From Bovifimicola ammoniilytica (GTDB lineage: Bacteria; Bacillota; Clostridia; Lachnospirales; Lachnospiraceae), in assembly GCF_025567085.1 (NCBI RefSeq), contig NZ_JAOQJN010000009.1, positions 1 to 64,000 of the forward strand: a DNA stretch of 64,000 bases, read 5' to 3'. Positions 32,754 through 42,262 of the stretch are shown piece after piece; the first letter of the stretch is position 1; the number at the start of each line of letters is the position of its first letter. The translations under genes were made by a program, and so were the position numbers. Below the pieces are notes generated by a model. It had not been told where the DNA came from and searched no databases. It saw only the letters and a list, made by a program, of their open reading frames with translations.

Positions 32754-35681
32754 ATGAATATAGAGAATATAAAGGAATACACACTTCAGGAGAAAAAAGA
32801 ATTAAAAGACATAGATTCTATAGGATATGTTTTGAGACACAATAAATCAGGAGCAAGAGTTATATTAATTGAAAATGATGATAATAACAAGACATTTTCA
32901 ATTGGTTTCAGAACACCACCTGAAGACAGTACAGGAGTAGCACATATTACAGAACATAGCGTATTATGTGGTTCGGAGAAATTCCCTGTAAAAGACCCTT
33001 TTATGGAATTAGTAAAGGGTTCACTTAATACATTTCTTAATGCGATGACATACCCTGATAAGACAATATATCCTGTTGCCAGCACTAATGATAAAGATTT
33101 TCATAATCTTATGGATATATATCTGGATTCGGTTTTTCATCCCAATGTATATGAGAAAGAAGAGATATTCAGCCAGGAGGGTGTAACATACAGTTTAGAG
33201 GATAAGGATGCTGAGTTAAAATACAATGGTGTCGTATATAATGAGATGAAAGGTGCATTTTCGTCACCAGATGATGTTATTGACAGAATAATTACAGAGT
33301 CACTTTACCCTGATACCTGTTATGGCGTGGAATCAGGTGGAGACCCTGACCATATACCTGAACTGACTTATGAGAAATTTTTAGATTTCCATAGGAAATA
33401 TTATCATCCATCTAACAGTTATATCTATATTTATGGAGATATGGATATGGAGGAGACACTTAGATGGATTGACGAAAGATATCTTAGTGAATTCGATTAT
33501 ATTGAGGTTGATTCTGAGATAAAATATCAGAAACCATTTTCGAAGATGAGAGAAGTTGTAGAGAATTATTCAATCTCAGAAAGTGAAAGTGAGAGAGATA
33601 ATACCTATTTATCTTACAATGTTGTAACCGGGGACATATTGGATAAAGAGACTTATCTTGCACTTCAGATATTAGAATATGCGATTGTTTCTATGCCAGG
33701 AGCACCTGTTAAACAGGCACTTTTAGAAAAGGGTATAGGTAAAGATATTTCAGGAAGATATAATAACTATATTTTACAGCCATATTTCAATTTCACAGCT
33801 AAGAATGCAAATGCCGAAGATAAAGATGAATTTGTAGCAACAATCAGAGAAGAATTAGAGCAGCTTGTTAAGAATGGAATTGATAAAGACTCACTTTTAG
33901 CTGCACTTAATTTCTTCGAATTCCAATACAGAGAAAATGATTTTGGTTCATATCCTAAGGGACTTATGTTCAGCTTTCAGGTATTTGACAGCTGGTTATA
34001 TGATGATGCTGAACCATTCAGACATTTAGAACAGAATGAACAGTTTGCAAAATTAAGGGAGATGCTTGATACAGACTATTATGAGCAGCTTATTAAGAAA
34101 TATTTCTTAGATAATACACATTCTTCATTAGTAGTTCTTAAGCCTGAAAAAGGACTTACTACAAGAAAAGATGAAGAACTCAGACAGAAACTTGCTAAAA
34201 TCAAATCAGAGATGACAGAAGAAGAGATAGATAAATTAGTAGAGAAAACTAAGAATCTTAAGAAATATCAGGAGACACCATCGACTAAGGAACAGTTAGA
34301 TACAATACCTGTTCTTAGCAGGGAAGATTTGTCAAAAGAAGTTGAGCCATTCTATAATACTGTAGTTAGTGAGGATGGGATTACAGTAGTAAGACATAAT
34401 ATATTTACAAATGGAATCGGATATTTAAGCTTATGCTTTGATGTAACTGACATTCCTTATGAGATGCTTTCATATCTTGTAGTATTAAAAGGCACATTAG
34501 GATATATGGATACTGAGAATTACACATATGCCGAACTTAGTAATGAAATGGGTATTCATACAGGTGGTATCTATCAGGAAATTAATGTATACAGAAATGC
34601 TTCAAATACTGATAAATATAATATTAAATTTGAAGTAAAGGCAAAGGTATTCTTCGAGAAAGTAGAGAAGGCCATTGAACTTATTGAAGAAATTCTGTTT
34701 AGAACGAAGTTAGATGATACTAAACGTTTATATGAGATTATCTGTGAGGGAAAATCTAACCTGCAGGGTTCGCTTATGCGTTCTTCAGATGCGGCAGCAG
34801 TTATAAGAAATTTTTCATATATTTCTAAAATAGGTGCAATTACAGAGCAACTTAAAGGAATATCAAATTATAAATTTATTGAGAATCTGGAAAGCAACTT
34901 TGAGGCTAATAAAGAAGATTTAGTAAAACAATTAAGAACTCTTGAGAAATATGTGTTCAGAAAAGACAATCTGGTAGTTAGTTATACAGCTAATGATGAT
35001 GGTTATGCATATTTTAAGGATAGTTTTGGTAAGCTTGCAGATAAGTTAAGTAAAAATGACAGATCAGCTATGGCATCGATAGATGATATTGTAATAGATA
35101 AGAAGAATGAGGGCTTTAAGACTTCAGCACAGGTTCAATACGTTACAAGAACTGGTGATTTCTCTAAAGCAGGATATAAATACAATGGTGCATTACGAGT
35201 TCTAAAGACTATATTGAATAGTGAGTATTTATGGAAAAATATACGAGAGCAGGGTGGTGCGTACGGCTGTAATTGTATGTTTGGAAAATCAGGTGAGTCA
35301 TATTTTTCTTCATACAGAGATCCTAATCTTAGAAAAACAAATGAAGTATTTGACGGAGTACCTGAATATATCAGAAACTTCACGACAGATGAGAGAAATA
35401 TGACTAAATATATCATTGGAACGATAAGCAGTATGGATGTTCCACTTACAGCATTGTCTAAGGGAAGCCGTTCAATGTCTGCATATTTCAATGAGGAAAA
35501 CATTGAGAATCTTCAAAGAGAAAGATTACAAGTGCTTAATGCAAATGAAGAGACAATCAGAAGCTTTGCTGACCTTGTAGAAGCTGTGCTTAGCTGTAAC
35601 AGTATATGTGTAGTCGGAAATGAAGCAAATATTGAGAAAGATAAGGACTTATTTAAGACAACAGTTAATCTGTTTGAGTAA
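32754..35681 (+). CDS. M16C-family zinc metalloprotease (PreP-like)
   Basis: A 975-residue presequence-protease-type peptidase that degrades peptides in a closed chamber. Inverted zinc motif HITEH is at 64-68 followed by SVLCGS; further on VYNEMKGAFSSPDD contains the third ligand region. The C-terminal half has the paired, inactive M16 domains (EQGGAYGCNC). The frame is open from 32691, but GTGAGG precedes the ATG at 32754 and the family N-terminus starts there. Own promoter; followed 42 nt later by era. Confidence 0.93.
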   Translation: MNIENIKEYTLQEKKELKDIDSIGYVLRHNKSGARVILIENDDNNKTFSIGFRTPPEDSTGVAHITEHSVLCGSEKFPVKDPFMELVKGSLNTFLNAMTYPDKTIYPVASTNDKDFHNLMDIYLDSVFHPNVYEKEEIFSQEGVTYSLEDKDAELKYNGVVYNEMKGAFSSPDDVIDRIITESLYPDTCYGVESGGDPDHIPELTYEKFLDFHRKYYHPSNSYIYIYGDMDMEETLRWIDERYLSEFDYIEVDSEIKYQKPFSKMREVVENYSISESESERDNTYLSYNVVTGDILDKETYLALQILEYAIVSMPGAPVKQALLEKGIGKDISGRYNNYILQPYFNFTAKNANAEDKDEFVATIREELEQLVKNGIDKDSLLAALNFFEFQYRENDFGSYPKGLMFSFQVFDSWLYDDAEPFRHLEQNEQFAKLREMLDTDYYEQLIKKYFLDNTHSSLVVLKPEKGLTTRKDEELRQKLAKIKSEMTEEEIDKLVEKTKNLKKYQETPSTKEQLDTIPVLSREDLSKEVEPFYNTVVSEDGITVVRHNIFTNGIGYLSLCFDVTDIPYEMLSYLVVLKGTLGYMDTENYTYAELSNEMGIHTGGIYQEINVYRNASNTDKYNIKFEVKAKVFFEKVEKAIELIEEILFRTKLDDTKRLYEIICEGKSNLQGSLMRSSDAAAVIRNFSYISKIGAITEQLKGISNYKFIENLESNFEANKEDLVKQLRTLEKYVFRKDNLVVSYTANDDGYAYFKDSFGKLADKLSKNDRSAMASIDDIVIDKKNEGFKTSAQVQYVTRTGDFSKAGYKYNGALRVLKTILNSEYLWKNIREQGGAYGCNCMFGKSGESYFSSYRDPNLRKTNEVFDGVPEYIRNFTTDERNMTKYIIGTISSMDVPLTALSKGSRSMSAYFNEENIENLQRERLQVLNANEETIRSFADLVEAVLSCNSICVVGNEANIEKDKDLFKTTVNLFE

Positions 35682-35723
35682 ATATAGATAAATGGCTAAT
35701 AAAGTTTATAAAAGGAGAAACGA

Positions 35724-36665
35724 ATGACACAGTTTGATAATTTGTTAAACAATGACAAACAGATAAAATCAGGTTTTGTAACCCTGATAGGAAGACCTAA
35801 TGTGGGAAAATCTACTCTTATGAATAAAATCATAGGACAGAAGATTGCCATAACTTCTAACAAACCACAGACAACAAGAAACAGAATACAGACTGTATAT
35901 ACAAGTGATGAGGGACAGATTATTTTTCTGGACACACCGGGTATTCACAAGGCGAAGAATAAGTTAGGTGAATATATGGTAAATGTGGCAGAGAGAACTT
36001 TAAAAGAAGTTGATGTAATCCTCTGGTTAGTAGAGCCATCTAATTTCATAGGTGCGGGCGAAAGACATATTGTAGAGCAGCTTAAGAATGTTAAAACTCC
36101 GGTTTTTCTAATTATTAACAAGACTGATACGGTTAAGAAAGATGATTTACTTCAATATATAGATACTTACAGAAAAATATATGATTTTGCTGAGATTATT
36201 CCGGCATCAGCCTTAAAAGGCGATAATACAGACACAATTATCGAATTGATTTATAAATATCTGCCTTATGGTCCTGCTTATTATGATGAAGATACTGTAA
36301 CAGACCAGCCGATGAGACAGATTGCAGCAGAGCTTATCAGGGAAAAAGCATTAAAATGCTTAGATGACGAGATTCCACATGGAATAGCGGTTGCAATTGA
36401 CAGAATGAATTTCAGAAAAGATGGAAGTATAGTAGATATCGATGCGACAATTGTATGTGAAAGAGAATCACATAAAGGTATAATTATCGGTAAAGGCGGG
36501 GCAATGCTTAAGAAAATCGGCAGTGCGGCAAGGTATGAAATTGAGAATCTGGTAGAGACAAAGGTAAACTTAAAACTCTGGGTAAAGGTTAAAAAGGAAT
36601 GGCGTGACAGCGACTTTTTACTTAAGAATTTCGGATATGATAAAAAGGATATTACAAGAAAATGA
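35724..36665 (+). CDS. era: GTPase Era
   Basis: The 313-residue GTPase binds 16S rRNA 3' end during 30S assembly. G1 GRPNVGKST (23-31), switch QTTRNRIQ, G3 DTPGIHK, G4 NKTD, then KH domain with IIIGKGGAMLKKIG. AAAGGAG upstream. Its stop overlaps the recO start (ATGA), the usual era-recO coupling. Confidence 0.97.
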   Translation: MTQFDNLLNNDKQIKSGFVTLIGRPNVGKSTLMNKIIGQKIAITSNKPQTTRNRIQTVYTSDEGQIIFLDTPGIHKAKNKLGEYMVNVAERTLKEVDVILWLVEPSNFIGAGERHIVEQLKNVKTPVFLIINKTDTVKKDDLLQYIDTYRKIYDFAEIIPASALKGDNTDTIIELIYKYLPYGPAYYDEDTVTDQPMRQIAAELIREKALKCLDDEIPHGIAVAIDRMNFRKDGSIVDIDATIVCERESHKGIIIGKGGAMLKKIGSAARYEIENLVETKVNLKLWVKVKKEWRDSDFLLKNFGYDKKDITRK

Positions 36666-37405
36666 TAGATTCACTTGTATTAACGGGTATGGTGATAAAG
36701 GCTACAGATGTTGGGGAATTTGACAAAAGGCTTGTTATTCTTACAAAAGAACGTGGCAAAATCGTTGCATTTGCAAGAGGTGCAAGGAGACCTAAGAGTA
36801 TGTTTGTAGCAGTTACCAGAATATTTGCATTTGGTGAATTTATACTCTACGAAGGCAGAGAAGCCTATACTTTGCAGAAAGCTGACATAGAAAATTATTT
36901 TACAGAGATTTCTAATGATATAGAAGCTATGTGTTATGGAAGTTATTTTTTGGAATTTGCCGATTATTTTACGAAAGAGGGAATAAGCGGTACAGAGACA
37001 CTCAAACTTATATATCAGTCGCTCAGGGCATTGCAGAATAACAAGATTCCGAATGAATTAGTAAGATATATATATGAATTAAAAATGTTATGTATAAACG
37101 GAGAATATCCGAATATGTTTGAATGTGTAAGCTGTAAGAATGAAGATGTATCAATGTTTAGTGTTATAAAGGGTGGAATGTTATGTGATAAATGTGCAGG
37201 CAAAGCTGGGGATACAGTACACTTAGATACATCGACCATCTATGCAATGCAATATATAATCACATCAAAGATAGAAAAATTATATACTTTTATTGTGAAT
37301 GAAGAGGTATTAAATGAGATTGGTTTCATAATGAAGCGATATGTGAAGAATTATGTGGATAAAGAATTTAATTCATTGGAAATTCTTAATACAATATTGA
37401 AATAA
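36662..37405 (+). CDS. recO: DNA repair protein RecO
   Basis: The 247-residue recombination mediator loads RecA with RecR. N-terminal OB-fold (LVLTGMVIKATDVGEFDKRLVIL, read in parts), helical middle, and a four-cysteine zinc site (CVSCKNE... LCDKCAG). Overlaps era by 4 nt and depends on its translation. Confidence 0.95.
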   Translation: MIDSLVLTGMVIKATDVGEFDKRLVILTKERGKIVAFARGARRPKSMFVAVTRIFAFGEFILYEGREAYTLQKADIENYFTEISNDIEAMCYGSYFLEFADYFTKEGISGTETLKLIYQSLRALQNNKIPNELVRYIYELKMLCINGEYPNMFECVSCKNEDVSMFSVIKGGMLCDKCAGKAGDTVHLDTSTIYAMQYIITSKIEKLYTFIVNEEVLNEIGFIMKRYVKNYVDKEFNSLEILNTILK

Positions 37406-37425
37406 ATTATTTCATAATGTATAAT
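37397..37425 (+). promoter_or_regulatory. Promoter in the end of recO
   Basis: TTGAAA (37397-37402), 17-bp spacer, TATAAT (37420-37425). Drives the lipoprotein gene at 37515 with a leader of about 80 nt. Confidence 0.7.
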
Positions 37426-37440
37426 ATTCTAAGTTTTATC

Positions 37441-37480
37441 ATATCGCTAATTGTATATGAGCGAAAGCAATTAGCAATAT
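37441..37480 (+). other. Leader hairpin before the lipoprotein gene
   Basis: GCTAATTG (37446-37453) pairs with CAATTAGC (37468-37475), extended by ATAT on both sides over one mismatch; loop of 14 nt. It starts about 10 nt after the expected transcription start. No T-run, so it is a 5'-UTR structure and not a terminator. Confidence 0.45.
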
Positions 37481-37514
37481 GGCAGATGAGAAATCGCTCG
37501 GAATGGAGAATAAT

Positions 37515-38387
37515 ATGAAAAAGAGAAAGATAATCTTTTGCTGTATGCTTGCGGTTGTATTAGCAAGTTTATGTAGTTGTGCATCTAAGAAGTCAGCAAA
37601 GAAATCAGAAGATGAGGCAACAGTTATCATTGATAAGGATAATACGGTTTCGGTAACATATACAGAAGAGTTTAAGGAAGACTATTATGACAAAGATGAA
37701 TTAGAGGCACAGGTTGATAGGGAGATTGAAGAATTTAATTCTAGCTATGCTGAGGATAAAGCTAATGGAATGTCAAAGCAGTCACTTAAATTAAAAGACA
37801 AAAAGATTACATTAAAGCTTAAGTTTGCAAGTTATAAAGATTATGAGGCATATAGTGCACATTATGTCAGTATCACTAAAAATGTGAAATTATTTGCAGG
37901 TACATATGAAGATGCTGTGGCAGCAGGATATGATTTAACAAACAAAGTTATAGATTTAGATAAGAAACCAGAAGTTAAATTAGATGAGAAATCTGATAAG
38001 AAGTCAGAAAAAGATACTGAAGATACTGTATCTAAGGATGCTGAAGAAGCAACTACTGATGAAAATTCTAATGAAACTGAATCTACAGACGAGACTTTAG
38101 AACAGACAGGAGAAGAGACATCTGAAAATTCCGAAGGTGCCTCAACAGAACAGACAGATGAGTCAGAGAGTACATCTGAAGAAAAATCAGAGAATTCATA
38201 TGAATATAAGACAGTAGATGAGATTAAGGCAATAGAAAATGTATATGTATTCTATACAAATGAGGGACTTGATGTAAAACTTCCTGGTAAGATTGTTGCA
38301 GCAGGAGAATATGTTAAGGTTGAAAAGAATACAGTAATTACGGCCGATGGCAAAGATAACTATGTAATCTATAAAGTAAAAAAATAA
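37515..38387 (+). CDS. Lipoprotein with acidic low-complexity linker
   Basis: The 290-residue lipoprotein has lipobox LCSC near residue 21, a domain at about 45-150 with VTYTEEFKEDYYDKDELE, then a long Glu/Ser/Thr/Asp-rich stretch (about 160-235) and a short C-terminal domain (KTVDEIKAIENVYVFYTNEG). GGAG suits the ATG at 37515; the frame is open from 37479. Similar lipoproteins are common in Lachnospiraceae; function unknown. Confidence 0.75.
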   Translation: MKKRKIIFCCMLAVVLASLCSCASKKSAKKSEDEATVIIDKDNTVSVTYTEEFKEDYYDKDELEAQVDREIEEFNSSYAEDKANGMSKQSLKLKDKKITLKLKFASYKDYEAYSAHYVSITKNVKLFAGTYEDAVAAGYDLTNKVIDLDKKPEVKLDEKSDKKSEKDTEDTVSKDAEEATTDENSNETESTDETLEQTGEETSENSEGASTEQTDESESTSEEKSENSYEYKTVDEIKAIENVYVFYTNEGLDVKLPGKIVAAGEYVKVEKNTVITADGKDNYVIYKVKK

Positions 38388-38520
38388 TATTAAATATTTA
38401 TGTGGCAGATATGTGATAAATAAATGCTTATGTTGCAAAATGATTATAAAGAATAATAAGTCAAAGGTTAATTTTGGCGGATTAATCTTATTAATATAAT
38501 AAATATGATGAAAATATATA

Positions 38521-38576
38521 CGAGATTGTGATAGGCGCACTTAACACAATCTCGATATTCATTAAAAGGTGTGCGC
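38521..38576 (+). other. Possible pseudoknot in the glyS leader
   Basis: CGAGATTGTG (38521-38530) pairs perfectly with CACAATCTCG (38545-38554). The 14-nt loop contains GCGCAC (38535-38540), complementary to GTGCGC (38571-38576) just before the SD of glyS. A TATAAT at 38495-38500 puts the structure close to the mRNA start. No T-box sequence is present. Could be a translation-control element. Confidence 0.45.
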
Positions 38577-38592
38577 AGAAAAGAGGATAGAA

Positions 38593-39999
38593 ATGAACAA
38601 TAATGAAAAAACTATGGACAAGATTGTAGCATTAGCGAAGGCAAGAGGATTTGTATATCCAGGTTCAGAGATTTATGGCGGATTAGCTAATACATGGGAT
38701 TATGGTAATCTCGGAGTTGAACTTAAGAATAATGTAAAAAAGGCATGGTGGAAGAAGTTTATACAGGAAAATTCTTACAATGTAGGTGTTGACTGCGCTA
38801 TTTTAATGAATCCACAGACATGGGTTGCTTCAGGACATTTAGGTGGATTTGCAGATCCATTAATGGATTGTAAAGAATGTCATGAAAGATTCAGAGCAGA
38901 TAAATTAATCGAAGACTGGGCAGCGGATAATAATTTCACAATAGAGGGTTCAGTTGATGCATGGTCTCAGGAACAGATGAAGAATTTCATTGAAGAGAAG
39001 AATATTGCCTGCCCATCTTGTGGTAAGCATAATTTTACAGATATAAGACAGTTTAATCTTATGTTCAAAACATTCCAGGGTGTAACAGAGGATGCTAAGA
39101 ATACTGTTTATTTAAGACCTGAAACAGCACAGGGTATATTTGTAAACTTTAAAAATGTTCAGAGAACATCAAGAAAGAAGATGCCATTTGGTATCGGTCA
39201 GATTGGTAAATCATTCAGAAATGAAATTACACCAGGTAACTTTACATTCAGAACAAGAGAATTTGAACAGATGGAACTTGAATTCTTCTGTAAACCAGGA
39301 ACAGACTTAGAGTGGTTTAAATATTGGAGAGAGTTCTGTATTAACTGGTTAAAAGAATTAGGAATTAAAGACGAAGAGATGAGAGCAAGAGACCATTCAC
39401 CTGAAGAACTATGCTTCTATAGTAAAGGAACTACAGATATTGAATTTTTATTCCCATTTGGATGGGGTGAATTATGGGGAATTGCTGACAGAACAGATTA
39501 TGACCTTACACAGCACCAGAACACATCAGGTGAAGATATGTCATACTTTGATGATGAATCTAAAGAGAAATATATTCCATATGTTATTGAGCCATCACTT
39601 GGTGCAGACAGAGTAACACTTGCATTCTTATGTGCTGCATATGATGAAGAGAATATTGGAACAGAAGATAAACCTGATATGAGAACTGTACTTCATTTTC
39701 ATCCTGCAATTGCACCTGTTAAGATTGGAATATTACCACTTTCTAAGAAACTTAATGAGGGCGCAGAGAAAATCTATGCTGAATTATCTAAATATTATAA
39801 CTGCGAATTTGATGACAGAGGTAATATTGGTAAGAGATACAGAAGACAGGACGAAATCGGTACACCATTCTGTGTAACATATGATTTTGACTCTGAAACA
39901 GATGGCTGTGTAACTGTACGTGACAGAGATACAATGGAACAGGATAGAATTAAGATAGAAGATTTAAAAGCATACTTTGAGAAGAAAATGGAATTTTAA
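38593..39999 (+). CDS. glyS: Glycyl-tRNA synthetase (dimeric type)
   Basis: The 468-residue class II enzyme of the single-chain alpha2 type charges tRNA-Gly. MDKIVALAKARGFVYPGSEIY (in parts), motif 2 region GQIGKSFRNEI and FEQMELEFF, motif 3 IEPSLGADR. C-terminal anticodon domain with PAIAPVKIGILPL. GAGG precedes the ATG at 38593; upstream in-frame GTG at 38569 lies in the structured leader and is not used. Confidence 0.96.
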   Translation: MNNNEKTMDKIVALAKARGFVYPGSEIYGGLANTWDYGNLGVELKNNVKKAWWKKFIQENSYNVGVDCAILMNPQTWVASGHLGGFADPLMDCKECHERFRADKLIEDWAADNNFTIEGSVDAWSQEQMKNFIEEKNIACPSCGKHNFTDIRQFNLMFKTFQGVTEDAKNTVYLRPETAQGIFVNFKNVQRTSRKKMPFGIGQIGKSFRNEITPGNFTFRTREFEQMELEFFCKPGTDLEWFKYWREFCINWLKELGIKDEEMRARDHSPEELCFYSKGTTDIEFLFPFGWGELWGIADRTDYDLTQHQNTSGEDMSYFDDESKEKYIPYVIEPSLGADRVTLAFLCAAYDEENIGTEDKPDMRTVLHFHPAIAPVKIGILPLSKKLNEGAEKIYAELSKYYNCEFDDRGNIGKRYRRQDEIGTPFCVTYDFDSETDGCVTVRDRDTMEQDRIKIEDLKAYFEKKMEF

Positions 40000-40061
40000 T
40001 ATATTTTGTTGAAGTATTAATAAATTCAGCTAATAGATTTATGGTTTATTGCCATAACGGA

Positions 40062-40090
40062 TTGACATTGTTTTTTGAATCTGTTAAAAT
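40062..40090 (+). promoter_or_regulatory. Promoter of guaB
   Basis: TTGACA (40062-40067), 17-bp spacer, TAAAAT (40085-40090) with TG before it, 36 nt upstream of the start codon. Confidence 0.8.
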
Positions 40091-40125
40091 TGATGAAATT
40101 TAAAGAAAGTGAGGACAACAGAAAA

Positions 40126-41583
40126 ATGGGACAGATTGTTGGCGAAGGAATAACATTTGATGATGTGCTTTTAGTACCTGCGTATTCAGAAGTTACACCT
40201 AATATGGTTGATTTATCAACATATCTTACGAAGAAGATTAAACTTAACATTCCTATGATGAGTGCAGGAATGGATACTGTTACTGAGTATAGAATGGCAA
40301 TTGCTATGGCCAGACAGGGTGGTATCGGAATTATTCATAAGAATATGTCGATTGAGGCACAGGCTGATGAAGTAGATAAGGTTAAACGTTCGGAGAATGG
40401 AGTAATTACAGATCCATTTTATTTATCACCTGAACATACATTAGAAGATGCTAACAACCTGATGGCTAAATTTAGAATATCAGGCGTTCCTATAGTTACA
40501 GAAGATAAGAAATTAGTTGGTATCATTACTAATCGTGATTTGAAATTTGAGACAGACTTCAGTAAGAAGATTAAAGAATCAATGACAAGCGAAGGTCTTG
40601 TTACTGCTAAAGAAGGAATTACACTTTCAGAAGCTAAGGAGATGCTTGCTAAAGCAAGAAAAGAAAAGCTTCCAATAGTTGATGATAACTATGTATTGAA
40701 AGGTCTTATAACAATTAAGGATATAGAGAAACAGATTAAATATCCATCATCAGCAAAGGATTCGCAGGGAAGACTTCTTTGTGGTGCTGCAGTTGGTATT
40801 ACTTCAAATGTTATGGACAGAGTTGCTGCATTAGTAGAAGCTAAGGTTGACGTAATTGTTATCGATTCTGCACATGGACATTCTAAGAATATTATTGAAA
40901 CAGTTAAGAAGATTAAAGCAGCATATCCTGATTTACAGGTAATTGCAGGTAATATCGCAACAGGTGCAGCAGCAAAGGCACTTATTGAAGCTGGTGTTGA
41001 TGCAGTTAAAGTTGGTATCGGACCTGGTTCTATCTGTACAACACGTGTGGTTGCAGGTATTGGTGTACCACAGATAACAGCGATTATGGATTGTTATGAG
41101 GTTGCTAAGGAATATGGTATTCCGGTTATAGCAGATGGTGGTATCAAGTTCTCAGGTGATATGACTAAGGCAATTGCAGCAGGTGCTAACGTATGTATGA
41201 TGGGTAGCATATTCGCAGGTTGTGATGAGAGTCCGGGAACATTCGAATTATTCCAGGGTAGAAAATACAAAGTATACAGAGGAATGGGTTCTATCGCAGC
41301 AATGGAGAACGGAAGTAAAGACAGATACTTCCAGACAGATGCTAAGAAGCTTGTTCCTGAAGGCGTTGAAGGTCGTGTTGCATACAAGGGAACAGTTGAA
41401 GATACAGTATTCCAGTTAGTTGGTGGTATCCGTTCAGGTATGGGATATTGTGGAGCACCTACAATTGAAGCACTTAAGGAAAACGGTAAATTCGTTAAGA
41501 TTTCAGCAGCTTCTCTTAAAGAAAGTCATCCTCACGATATTCATATTACAAAAGAAGCACCTAACTACAGCATAGATGCATAA
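40126..41583 (+). CDS. guaB: IMP dehydrogenase
   Basis: The 485-residue enzyme oxidises IMP to XMP in GMP synthesis. TIM barrel with GITFDDVLLVP at the start, two CBS domains (about 95-210), catalytic C304 in GSICTTRVV and the mobile flap GSKDRYFQ. GTGAGGA is about 10 nt before the ATG at 40126; the frame is open from 40075 but overlaps the promoter region. Single-gene unit ending at the terminator 41638. Confidence 0.97.
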   Translation: MGQIVGEGITFDDVLLVPAYSEVTPNMVDLSTYLTKKIKLNIPMMSAGMDTVTEYRMAIAMARQGGIGIIHKNMSIEAQADEVDKVKRSENGVITDPFYLSPEHTLEDANNLMAKFRISGVPIVTEDKKLVGIITNRDLKFETDFSKKIKESMTSEGLVTAKEGITLSEAKEMLAKARKEKLPIVDDNYVLKGLITIKDIEKQIKYPSSAKDSQGRLLCGAAVGITSNVMDRVAALVEAKVDVIVIDSAHGHSKNIIETVKKIKAAYPDLQVIAGNIATGAAAKALIEAGVDAVKVGIGPGSICTTRVVAGIGVPQITAIMDCYEVAKEYGIPVIADGGIKFSGDMTKAIAAGANVCMMGSIFAGCDESPGTFELFQGRKYKVYRGMGSIAAMENGSKDRYFQTDAKKLVPEGVEGRVAYKGTVEDTVFQLVGGIRSGMGYCGAPTIEALKENGKFVKISAASLKESHPHDIHITKEAPNYSIDA

Positions 41584-41637
41584 AATGTAATAGAATTAAT
41601 ATTAGATATATTATAAAATTATAATAGAAATTACTAT

Positions 41638-41679
41638 AAAAAAGTGTTAGAATATACTTAGATTCTGGCACTTTTTTTT
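41638..41679 (+). terminator. Terminator of guaB
   Basis: GTGTTAGAAT (41644-41653) pairs with ATTCTGGCAC (41662-41671) with two G-U pairs, A-run before and eight T after. Confidence 0.9.
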
Positions 41680-41735
41680 GTTAAGTGGAGTAAGGAGATA
41701 ACATTTATAGAGTTTAAAATAGAATGGAGTAAATT

Positions 41736-42239
41736 ATGTCTAATGAGATGACTAAAAATGATATTAAGAAGATAGAAGAAGAAATAGAACATAGAAAACT
41801 TGTTGTAAGAAAGGAGTGTATAGAAGCTGTTAAGGAAGCCAGAGCACAGGGAGACTTGAGTGAGAACTTCGAATATTATGCAGCTAAAAGAGATAAGAAT
41901 CGAAATGAGAGCAGAATAAGGTATTTAGAAAGACTTATTAAGACGGCAACCATAATCGAAGATGATACACAAGATGATGAAATAGGTCTCTATAGTGTCG
42001 TTGACTTATATATGGAGGAAGATGACGAGACAATGACTGTTAAGGTTGTCACGTCGATAAGAGGTGATTCGATGAAAGGCTTTATAAGTATTGATTCACC
42101 ACTTGGTAAAGCTATAAAAGGACATAAACTTGGCGACAGAATATATATTAAAGTGTCAGATGATTATGGATACTATGTTGTTGTAAAGGGAATAGAACAG
42201 ACTATGGATGATGGTACGGATGATATAAGAAGTTACTAA
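41736..42239 (+). CDS. GreA/GreB-family transcription factor
   Basis: A 167-residue Gre factor that rescues backtracked RNA polymerase by stimulating transcript cleavage. The N-terminal coiled coil (4-75) holds the conserved tip EARAQGDLSENFEYYAAK; the C-terminal FKBP-like domain ends GYYVVVKGIE. The tip keeps D and E residues, so cleavage activity is expected. GGAG before the ATG. Followed 23 nt later by the GGDEF gene. Confidence 0.88.
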   Translation: MSNEMTKNDIKKIEEEIEHRKLVVRKECIEAVKEARAQGDLSENFEYYAAKRDKNRNESRIRYLERLIKTATIIEDDTQDDEIGLYSVVDLYMEEDDETMTVKVVTSIRGDSMKGFISIDSPLGKAIKGHKLGDRIYIKVSDDYGYYVVVKGIEQTMDDGTDDIRSY

Positions 42240-42262
42240 TTGAGTGTGAAATGGAGGAATAT

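Noticed and set aside
38388..38592. T-box or glycine riboswitch before glyS
   Set aside because: No T-box core sequence or antiterminator/terminator pair and no tandem glycine aptamer pattern; only the stem and possible pseudoknot are supported.
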